Source: Sphaerotilus hippei (lineage in GTDB: Bacteria; Pseudomonadota; Gammaproteobacteria; Burkholderiales; Burkholderiaceae_C). Taken from it: a stretch of 64,000 nt of DNA. A program made the translations under genes and the position numbers. The notes under the pieces were generated by a model. That model did not search any database and was not told where the DNA came from. It saw only the letters and a list, made by a program, of their open reading frames with translations. This document shows positions 7,874 to 14,527 of the stretch, one piece after another. The DNA is taken from positions 212,416-276,415 of the forward strand of contig NZ_QJJS01000002.1 in assembly GCF_003201595.1 (NCBI RefSeq), written 5' to 3'. The first letter of the stretch is position 1. Each line of letters opens with the position of its first letter.

Positions 7874-8826
7874 CAGAAGTACCCCTCTTTTTTACGGCGT
7901 TCCATGGAGGCTTCGGAGGTGCGGTCGTCCATGCGGGTCGCGCCCCGCTCGGAGACGGTCACCTGCAGCGTCTCGGCGACGATGTCGGCGGTGGTGCGGG
8001 CATCGGACTCGACCGGGCAGGTGCAGGTCATGTCGCCCACGGTGCGGAAGCGCACGTCCACCGTCTCGACCACGTCGTCGGCGTCCGGCGGCGTCACGTC
8101 GGTCACCGGCACCAGCAGGCCCTTGCGGCGGTAGATCTCGCGCTGGTGGGTGTAGTAGATGCTCGGCAGCGGGATGTTCTCGCGGGCGATGTAGAGCCAC
8201 ACGTCGAGTTCGGTCCAGTTGCTGATCGGGAAGGCGCGGAAGTGCTCGCCCGGCTTGATGCGGGTGTTGAACAGGTTCCACAGCTCGGGGCGCTGCTCCT
8301 TGGGCTGCCACTGGCCGAAGCTGTCGCGGTGACTGAAGATGCGCTCCTTGGCGCGCGCCTTCTCCTCGTCGCGGCGGGCGCCACCGATCATGCAGTCGAA
8401 GCGGTGCTCCTCGATGGTCTCCAGCAGCGTCACCGTCTGGTGGCCGTTGCGCGACTCCAGCGGGTGGGCCAGGCGGATCGTGCCGCGCTTCATCGAGTCC
8501 TCGAGGTGCCCGACGATCAGGCGCTCGCCCATCTCGGCCACGCGCGCGTCACGGAACTCGATGACTTCGGGGAAGTTGTGGCCGGTGTCCACGTGCACCA
8601 GCGGGAAGGGCAGCTTGCCGGCGAACACCGGGCGCTCGCCGGGCTGGGACAGCTTCTGCTTGAAGGCCTTTTCGGCCAGGTGCAGGACGACGCAGGAATC
8701 CTTGCCGCTGGAGAACAGCAGGCCGGGGCGCTCGAAGGCGCCGGCGACTTCGCGCAGGATGAAGATCGCTTCTTCTTCCAGCGCATCGAGGTGGCGGTGG
8801 TCCACGTCGGGGAGCGTGTGGGTCAT
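7873..8826 (-). CDS. cysD: Sulfate adenylyltransferase subunit 2
   Basis: A 317-residue catalytic subunit of ATP sulfurylase, of the PP-loop pyrophosphatase family, forming APS from ATP and sulfate. The ATP-binding loop SSGKDS is at residues 39-44. HVDTGHNFPEV, IGGARRDEEKARAKER and the C-terminal RKKEGYF are signature segments of CysD. I chose the ATG at 8826 over longer upstream readings because the family starts here and the cysH stop lies 28 bases before it. It forms a heterodimer with CysN, which overlaps it by one base. Confidence 0.96.
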   Translation of the reverse strand: MTHTLPDVDHRHLDALEEEAIFILREVAGAFERPGLLFSSGKDSCVVLHLAEKAFKQKLSQPGERPVFAGKLPFPLVHVDTGHNFPEVIEFRDARVAEMGERLIVGHLEDSMKRGTIRLAHPLESRNGHQTVTLLETIEEHRFDCMIGGARRDEEKARAKERIFSHRDSFGQWQPKEQRPELWNLFNTRIKPGEHFRAFPISNWTELDVWLYIARENIPLPSIYYTHQREIYRRKGLLVPVTDVTPPDADDVVETVDVRFRTVGDMTCTCPVESDARTTADIVAETLQVTVSERGATRMDDRTSEASMERRKKEGYF

Positions 8827-8854
8827 GGTCTTGGGGACGTTGTGTTCAGAGGGT

Positions 8855-9655
8855 TCAGGCCTTGGCCTGGGAGACGTGCAGGCCGCATTCCTTGGCCTTC
8901 TCGTCTTCCCACCACCAGCGCCCGGCGCGGAAGTCCTCGCCCACCGCGATGGCGCGGGTGCAGGGCGCGCAGCCGATGCTGGGCATGAACTGGTCGTGCA
9001 GCGGATTGAAGGGCACGTCGTGGGTGGCGATGTAGTGCCACACGTCGTTCCAGCTCCAGTCCACCAGCGGGTTGATCTTGGCGCGGCCCTGGTCGTCGGC
9101 CTCGACGGCACGGGCTTCGCCCCGGGCGTTGGACTGCTCGCGGCGCAGCCCGGTCACCCAGGCGCTGCGCCCGGCGAGCATGCGCGACAGCGGCTCGAGC
9201 TTGCGGATGCCGCAGCAGCCCTTGCGCAGCGCGATGCTCTCGTACATCGCCCGCTCGCCGTTCTTCCGCACGAACTCGATCACCGCTTCCTGCACCGGGC
9301 GGTAGACGTCGACCTGCAGGCCGTAGCGTGCTTCGAGCTGGCCGATCAGCGCGACGGTCTCGGCGTGCAGCACGCCGGTCTCGAGCGTGCCGATGGCGAT
9401 CGGCAGCTGGTGGCGGGCGATCAGGTCGCTGACCACCATGTCCTCGGCGCCCAGGCTGGTGGCCTGGATGATGGTGCCGGGATGGGCGGCGGCGGCCTCG
9501 CGCAGGATCTGCAGCGTGGCGGCCAGGCGCTCTTCGTGGCCGGCCGTGTGGCGGGCATAGAGCTCGATGGCCGAGGCCCGGGCCTCCGGCGCGCCGCCCA
9601 GCATGCTGACGCCGCCGAGGGCCGACACCGTGCCGCTGGCGAGGTCGTCGCTCAT
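8855..9655 (-). CDS. cysH: APS reductase (adenylyl-sulfate reductase, thioredoxin-dependent)
   Basis: A 266-residue enzyme reducing APS to sulfite. The pair C147-C148 and C229/C232 (IGCAPC) are the [4Fe-4S] ligands that mark the APS-reducing subgroup, in contrast to cluster-free PAPS reductases. The catalytic cysteine is C257 in the C-terminal ECGLH. The start ATG at 9655 overlaps the stop of the upstream DUF934 gene as ATGA. The cluster, the missing APS kinase and the CysDN pair all fit a direct APS route. The electron donor is expected to be thioredoxin or glutaredoxin. Confidence 0.95.
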   Translation of the reverse strand: MSDDLASGTVSALGGVSMLGGAPEARASAIELYARHTAGHEERLAATLQILREAAAAHPGTIIQATSLGAEDMVVSDLIARHQLPIAIGTLETGVLHAETVALIGQLEARYGLQVDVYRPVQEAVIEFVRKNGERAMYESIALRKGCCGIRKLEPLSRMLAGRSAWVTGLRREQSNARGEARAVEADDQGRAKINPLVDWSWNDVWHYIATHDVPFNPLHDQFMPSIGCAPCTRAIAVGEDFRAGRWWWEDEKAKECGLHVSQAKA

Positions 9656-10185
9656 ATCGCGGCTCCCTGGCTGAGCGCGCCCTGGTCGACCCAGGCTTCG
9701 GTGGCCGGACGGGCGAACAGCGGCTTGGACACCGCCACGTCGCCCTGGTAGTGGCCGCCGAAGAAGCCCAGCGCACGTTCGGCGGCTTCCCGGTTCTGGT
9801 CGTGGCGCATGGCCACCGCATCGAAGCCAGTGCGCTTGAGCAGCGGCAGCATGTCGACCAGCACGTCGCCGGTGGCGCGCACCTCGCCCTGGAAGCGGTA
9901 GCGCGAGCGCAGCAGGTGGGCCTGGCTGTAGGCCCGGCCGTCGACCCACTTCGGGAAGTGCAGCACGATCAGCGCCAGGCGCGGCAGATCGGCCTCGAGC
10001 AGCTCGACGTCGGCGGTGTTGCTCAGCAGCAGGCCGGTGGCCAGGCCCGCGGGCCAGGTGTCGCGCACGGCGTGCCACTGTTCCAGCGTCAGCAGCTGGT
10101 GGTCGCGGGCGATCGGGTGCGGGGACGGGCCGTCCTCGCCGCCGACGGTGTGCCACAGGTCGTGATGGGTATCGATGAACTTCAT
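9652..10185 (-). CDS. DUF934 protein, sulfite-reductase-associated
   Basis: A 177-residue soluble protein of the DUF934 family, which in proteobacteria usually sits immediately after cysI. Typical segments are PNxx-free LLLSNTADVELLEADLP, LIVLHFPKWVDGRAYSQA and ATGDVLVDMLPLLKRTGFD. No catalytic motif is evident and no biochemical role is established to my knowledge. I use the ATG at 10185, because GGAGAAG lies five bases upstream, in preference to an in-frame GTG four codons earlier. It begins 20 bases after the cysI stop and overlaps cysH by four bases. That placement suggests a helper of CysI or CysH. Confidence 0.88.
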   Translation of the reverse strand: MKFIDTHHDLWHTVGGEDGPSPHPIARDHQLLTLEQWHAVRDTWPAGLATGLLLSNTADVELLEADLPRLALIVLHFPKWVDGRAYSQAHLLRSRYRFQGEVRATGDVLVDMLPLLKRTGFDAVAMRHDQNREAAERALGFFGGHYQGDVAVSKPLFARPATEAWVDQGALSQGAAI

Positions 10186-10205
10186 GGTCTTCTCCACGTC
10201 GGGGC

Positions 10206-11909
10206 TCAGGCGGCGCTGGTGTCGCGGGCGGTCGAGGTGCGGCGCGCGTTGGCGGCCGCCTTGAACGGCTCCAGCCCCAGGCGCTTGACCGCGTCGATGA
10301 ACTTCTCGCCGGCGCTGCGCTGTTCGAGGTAGGTGTCGAGGATGGCCTCGATCGCGTCGGCGACTTCACCGGCGGCGAACGACGGGCCGATCACCTTGCC
10401 GGGCACGGCCGTGGGCGCGTGGCTGGAGCCGTCCGAGCCGCCCAGCGTGACCTGATACCACTCGGTGCCGTCCTTGTCGACGCCCAGCACGCCGATGTGG
10501 CCGGTGTGGTGGTGGCCGCAGCTGTTGATGCAGCCGCTGATGTGCAGGTCGATGTCGCCCAGGTCGAAGACCTCGTCGAGGTCGGCGTAACGCTCGGTCA
10601 GCTCGGCGGCCAGCGGCAGCGAGCGGGCGTTGGCCAGCGCGCAGAAGTCACCGCCCGGGCAGGCGATCATGTCGGTCAGCAGGCCGATGTTGGGCGTGGC
10701 GTAGCCGGCCTCACGGGCCGCTTCGTACAGCTGCGGCAGTTCGGCGGCCTTCACCCAGGGCAGCAGCAGGTTCTGGTCGTGCGTCACGCGCAGCTCGCCG
10801 CAGCTGAAGCGGTCGGCCAGGTCGGCCGCGGCCTCCAGCTGGGCGTCGGTCGCGTCGCCCGGCGCCTGGCCGGCCCGCTTGACCGACAGCGTCACGCCGC
10901 GCCAGCCCGCCACCTGGTGGGCGTGCACGTTGCGCTCGAGCCAGCGGCGATAGGCCTGCGGCGTGTCCTCGGTCACCGGCGCGGCCTCGGCCGCCGGAGC
11001 CACCGTGGCCGGGCGCGCGAAGCCGGCGGCCACGCGGTCGAACTCGGCCTGCGGGATCAGGTGGGCGCCACCGTCGACGTCACGCTCGAGGATGTTGCGG
11101 AACTCGGCGTTGACCGCGTCGAAGTACTTCTGGCCCTCGGCCTTGACCAGGATCTTGATGCGCGCCTTGTAGGCGTTGTCGCGGCGGCCGTAGCGGTTGT
11201 AGACCCGCACGATCGCCTCGAGGTAGACGAGGATCTGCTGCCAGGGTACGAAGGCGTTGATCACCGTGCCGACGATGGGCGTGCGGCCCATGCCGCCGCC
11301 GACCTGGACGCGGAAGCCCACCTCGCCGGCCTCGTTGCGCAGCAGCTGCAGGCCCACGTCGTGCCAGCCGATCGCGGCGCGGTCTTCGGTCGCGCCGGAG
11401 ACGGCGATCTTGAACTTGCGCGGCAGGAAGGCGAACTCGGGGTGCAGCGTGCTCCACTGGCGCATCACCTCGCAGTAGGGGCGCGGGTCGATCTGCTCGT
11501 CGGCGGCCACGCCGGCCAGGCCGTCGGCCGTGATGTTGCGGATGCAGTTGCCGCTGGTCTGGATGCCGTGCATGTCCACGGCGGCCAGCTTGTCCATCAC
11601 GTCGGCCGCCTGCGTCAGCGGGATCCAGTTGTACTGGACGTTCTGGCGCGTGGTGAAGTGCACGTAGCCGCGGTCGTTGGTGCGGGCGATCTCGGCCAGC
11701 GCACGCACCTGGCGGCTGTTGATCTCGCCGTAGGGCACGGCCACCCGCAGCATCGGCGCGTGGCGCTGGACGTACCAGCCGTTCTGCAGGCGCAGCGCGC
11801 GGAAGTCGTCTTCCGGCAGCACGCCCGCGAGGTGGCGGTCGAGCTGGTCGCGGAACTGGGCCGCACGGGCACGGACGAACTGGCGGTCGAATTCGGAGTA
11901 TTGATACAT
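10206..11909 (-). CDS. cysI: Assimilatory sulfite reductase hemoprotein
   Basis: A 567-residue siroheme/[4Fe-4S] enzyme reducing sulfite to sulfide with six electrons. The cluster and siroheme ligands are C417 and C423 (CPGGDFC) and C460 and C464 (SGCINSC), followed by GHHHTGHIG. TSGNCIRNITADG near residue 118 is the conserved substrate-side loop. The GYVHFTTRQNVQYNW segment near residue 81 is typical of nitrite/sulfite reductases. No CysJ flavoprotein is encoded nearby, so NADPH cannot be used directly. Ferredoxin from the same operon is the likely donor. The start at 11909 has no strong ribosome binding site. Confidence 0.95.
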   Translation of the reverse strand: MYQYSEFDRQFVRARAAQFRDQLDRHLAGVLPEDDFRALRLQNGWYVQRHAPMLRVAVPYGEINSRQVRALAEIARTNDRGYVHFTTRQNVQYNWIPLTQAADVMDKLAAVDMHGIQTSGNCIRNITADGLAGVAADEQIDPRPYCEVMRQWSTLHPEFAFLPRKFKIAVSGATEDRAAIGWHDVGLQLLRNEAGEVGFRVQVGGGMGRTPIVGTVINAFVPWQQILVYLEAIVRVYNRYGRRDNAYKARIKILVKAEGQKYFDAVNAEFRNILERDVDGGAHLIPQAEFDRVAAGFARPATVAPAAEAAPVTEDTPQAYRRWLERNVHAHQVAGWRGVTLSVKRAGQAPGDATDAQLEAAADLADRFSCGELRVTHDQNLLLPWVKAAELPQLYEAAREAGYATPNIGLLTDMIACPGGDFCALANARSLPLAAELTERYADLDEVFDLGDIDLHISGCINSCGHHHTGHIGVLGVDKDGTEWYQVTLGGSDGSSHAPTAVPGKVIGPSFAAGEVADAIEAILDTYLEQRSAGEKFIDAVKRLGLEPFKAAANARRTSTARDTSAA

Positions 11910-11968
11910 GGCTGGCAGCAGGCGGGCGAGGGCCCGAACTCTAATACAGACGTGGGGCGCAGGATCGC

Positions 11969-12757
11969 TCAGGCGATCATCAGGATCTTGCGGGCGGCGA
12001 GCAGCAGCGAGGCGCACAGCGCCAGGCGGGTCCACATGTCGGGCAGCAGCTTGGTGAGCCGCGCGCCCAGCCAGATGGCCGGAACCGAGCCGATCAGCAG
12101 CTCGATCAGCAGCATCCAGTGCACGTTGCCCAGCGTGGCGTGGCCGATGCCGGCCACCAGGGTCAGCGGCACAGCATGGGCGATGTCGGTGCCCACCAGG
12201 CGGGCGGTCGACAGGCGCGGATAGAGCAGCAGGATCAGCGTGGCCCCCAGGGCGCCCGCGCCGATCGAGCTCAGCGACACCAGCACCCCCAGGATCAGGC
12301 CGCACAGCACGGTCAGCCAGGGCTGGCGCGACGGCGTGATCCAGCGCTCGAGGTAGAGGCCCACCCGGTGCCAGACCGGGCGCAGCATGATCGTGATGGC
12401 CGTCAGCACCAGGGCGATGCCCAGCGCGAAGCTCAGCATGCTGTCGGCCTGCTTGGTCAGGCCGACCAGATGCATCCAGGCGGTGGTGCCGATGGTGGCC
12501 GGGATGCTGCCGGCCAGCAGCAGCGTGGTGATGCGGTAGTCGACGTGGCCGTGGCGGTGGTGGGCGATCGAGCCCGACACCTTGGTCAGGCCGGCAAACC
12601 ACAGGTCGGTGCCGATGGCGACCGCCTTGTCCAGGTGGAAGACGGAGATCAGCAGCGGGGTCATCAGCGAGCCGCCGCCGACGCCGGTGATGCCGACGAT
12701 CAGCCCGATGCCGAAGCCGCTGGCGATGGCCAGCCAATCCAGATGTATGCCCAGCAT
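11969..12757 (-). CDS. TSUP-family (TauE/SafE) membrane transporter
   Basis: A 262-residue integral membrane protein with about eight hydrophobic segments in two halves. The N-terminal IGLIVGITGVGGGSLMTPLL is the hallmark of TSUP/TauE-SafE carriers, and a related glycine-rich segment (LSSIGAGALGATL) repeats in the second half. Family members move sulfite, sulfonates or other sulfur anions. It is the first gene of the cys run, 59 bases upstream of cysI, so I infer a role in sulfate import or sulfite export, but the direction cannot be read from sequence. It is distinct from the HCxGMCG-type protein at 24895. Confidence 0.88.
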   Translation of the reverse strand: MLGIHLDWLAIASGFGIGLIVGITGVGGGSLMTPLLISVFHLDKAVAIGTDLWFAGLTKVSGSIAHHRHGHVDYRITTLLLAGSIPATIGTTAWMHLVGLTKQADSMLSFALGIALVLTAITIMLRPVWHRVGLYLERWITPSRQPWLTVLCGLILGVLVSLSSIGAGALGATLILLLYPRLSTARLVGTDIAHAVPLTLVAGIGHATLGNVHWMLLIELLIGSVPAIWLGARLTKLLPDMWTRLALCASLLLAARKILMIA

Positions 12758-12837
12758 GATGAAGTGTCGATCGATTCGAGAAGCGTCCAGGGTCCGGCAG
12801 GCAAGCTGCGGAAAACACGCACTGTAAGGAGGGCTCC

Positions 12838-12875
12838 CTTATAAGGAAACTACATATTCGAATGAAGCTTATAGG
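12838..12875 (-). promoter_or_regulatory. Putative cys operon promoter/activator region
   Basis: An AT-rich patch in GC-rich surroundings. On the minus strand, TATAAG (-10, 12838-12843) is preceded at 17 bases by a poor -35 (TTCATT, 12861-12866), as in activator-dependent promoters. On the plus strand, CTTATA recurs at 12838 and 12868, 30 bases apart. A CysB-type LysR regulator would be the expected activator. That is an inference from operon content. Confidence 0.4.
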
Positions 12876-12930
12876 TCACAAGGCATATGAAGGCGCCGCC
12901 ACGGGGTGGATCGCCGCGGGACCGGCCTCC

Positions 12931-12936
12931 TACAAT
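12931..12936 (+). promoter_or_regulatory. Putative -10 element of the patatin-like gene
   Basis: TACAAT lies eight bases before the ATG at 12945. If it is used, the transcript would begin at or within a few bases of that codon. No good -35 is visible. Confidence 0.35.
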
Positions 12937-12944
12937 CGGGCCCG

Positions 12945-13898
12945 ATGAAGTTCTGTTCCATGACTGAAGCGGGCTGCGCGGGTCGGCGCCCGATGCCGCG
13001 AGGCGGTGGCTGGTGGGGGCTGTGCACGCTGATGGTGCTGGCCTTGCTGGGGGGGTGTGCGGCCGTGCCGGGTGGTGGGGCGGTTGCGCCCGCGACGCCG
13101 GCGGCCGTGAAGCCGGCGCCCCGCCCGCCGCGGATCGGCCTGGCGCTGGGCGGCGGCGCGGCGCGCGGGTTCGCCCACATCGGCATCATCGAGGTGCTCG
13201 AGGAAAACGGCATCCAGCCCGACCTGGTGGTCGGCACCTCCGCCGGCAGCCTGGTGGCGGCGCTCTACGCCAGCGGGCTCGATGGCAAGGCGATGGGGCG
13301 GCTGGCCGAGACGATGGACGAGTCGGCGATCACCGACTGGTCGTTCCCGCTGCGCGGCGTGATCCGCGGCGAGGCGCTGGCGCGTTACGTGCGCCAGAAC
13401 ACCGGCAACCGGCCGATCGAGCAGATGAAGCTGCCGCTGGGCATCGTCGCGACCGACCTGGCCAACGGCGACCCGATCCTGTTCCGGCGCGGCGACACCG
13501 GCACCGCGGTGCGGGCGTCGAGCTCGGTGCCCGCGGTGTTCCAGCCGGTGAAGATCGGCGAGCGTGAGTACGTGGACGGTGGCCTGGTGTCGCCGGTGCC
13601 GGTGCGGTTCGCGCGCCAGATGGGCGCCGAGCTGATCATCGCCGTCGACATCTCGTCGCCGCCCGATGGCGCGGCCACCGGGGACGCGATGCGCATGCTG
13701 CTGCAGACCTTCTCGATCATGGGGCGCAGCATCAACACGCTGGAGCTGCGGGATGCGGACATCGTGCTGCGGCCCCGGCTGGTCGGGGTGTCGAGCGCGG
13801 ATTTCACGGCCCGCAAGCGGGCCATCGCCGCGGGCCGCGAGATCGCCCAGGCGATGGTGGCCGACATCAAGGCCCGCATCGCCGCGAAGACACGCTGA
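12945..13898 (+). CDS. Patatin-like phospholipase, predicted lipoprotein
   Basis: About 317 residues. A lipoprotein signal (LMVLALLGGC) precedes a patatin/RssA-type serine lipase domain. The oxyanion loop is LALGGGAARGFAHIG, the nucleophile elbow is GTSAGS and the catalytic aspartate is in VDGG, so the Ser-Asp dyad is intact. It probably acts on phospholipid or lysophospholipid at the periplasmic face of a membrane. The start is uncertain. ATG 12945 is used here, but ATG 12993 would give an ideal 22-residue lipoprotein signal (MPRGGGWWGLC...). It is divergent from the cys operon and convergent with the DUF192 gene. Confidence 0.88.
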   Translation: MKFCSMTEAGCAGRRPMPRGGGWWGLCTLMVLALLGGCAAVPGGGAVAPATPAAVKPAPRPPRIGLALGGGAARGFAHIGIIEVLEENGIQPDLVVGTSAGSLVAALYASGLDGKAMGRLAETMDESAITDWSFPLRGVIRGEALARYVRQNTGNRPIEQMKLPLGIVATDLANGDPILFRRGDTGTAVRASSSVPAVFQPVKIGEREYVDGGLVSPVPVRFARQMGAELIIAVDISSPPDGAATGDAMRMLLQTFSIMGRSINTLELRDADIVLRPRLVGVSSADFTARKRAIAAGREIAQAMVADIKARIAAKTR

Positions 13899-13919
13899 TC
13901 GCGCGCTCGCCAGCCGCGC

Positions 13920-14390
13920 TCAGGGCGGGGAGAATGGCGCGCCGCCGATGCGGCTGCCGGTGGCCAGGCCCCGCTTGGCGAACCAGCCCTGGTTCATCTC
14001 CAGGGTGTAGCGCACCGGCGACTTCGAGCAGTGCGAGGTCTCCGTCATCGGCTGCATGTCGGCGATGTTGACGATGCGGCCGTCGTCGCCCAGGAAGGCG
14101 ATCGACAGCGGCAGCAGGGTGTTCTTCATCCAGAAGCACTGCACGCTCTTCTCCTCGAAGACGAAGAGCATGCCGGCGTTGGCGGGCATGTTCGGGCGGT
14201 GCATCAGGCCGATCTCGCGCTCGCGCGGGCTGGCGGCCACCTCGGCGCTGATCAGGTGCATGCCGGCGGTCAGCGTGACGGTGGCCAGGCGCTGCGGGCG
14301 GGCCTCCTGTGCGCTTGCCGCTCCACACAGGAGCAGCAGCGCCGGCATCACCCACTGCAATGTTGTTTTTTTGAAACGTTGGGTAAACAC
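13920..14390 (-). CDS. Secreted DUF192 protein
   Basis: About 156 residues: a Sec signal peptide (RFKKTTLQWVMPALLLLCGAASA) and a DUF192 domain. REREIGLMHRPNMPANAGML, FWMKNTLLPLSIAFL and the terminal NQGWFAKRGLATGSRI are characteristic. The function is unknown, and it is predicted periplasmic. The frame is open up to an ATG at 14450, but that ATG overlaps an FNR-type box and would give an overlong signal peptide. I prefer the GTG at 14390. The ATG at 14348 would remove the charged n-region. It is divergent from ccoI and convergent with the patatin gene. Confidence 0.85.
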   Translation of the reverse strand: MFTQRFKKTTLQWVMPALLLLCGAASAQEARPQRLATVTLTAGMHLISAEVAASPREREIGLMHRPNMPANAGMLFVFEEKSVQCFWMKNTLLPLSIAFLGDDGRIVNIADMQPMTETSHCSKSPVRYTLEMNQGWFAKRGLATGSRIGGAPFSPP

Positions 14391-14436
14391 CGAGTACCCA
14401 TGGCGAGTGCGATGAAATGAATGCAACGTGTCTGAC

Positions 14437-14450
14437 TTGATTAGGATCAT
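14437..14450 (+). promoter_or_regulatory. FNR-type box upstream of ccoI
   Basis: TTGATTAGGATCAT matches the FNR/Anr consensus TTGAT-N4-ATCAA in nine of ten fixed positions. It is centred about 84 bases before the ccoI ATG, between divergent genes, so either direction could be affected. Confidence 0.6.
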
Positions 14451-14527
14451 GATCCCCTGCCCGATGACTTCCCAGAATGGTGCGCGGACGACGTAGTTCC
14501 GCGCTCTTCAGCCCTGCGCGCTTGCCC

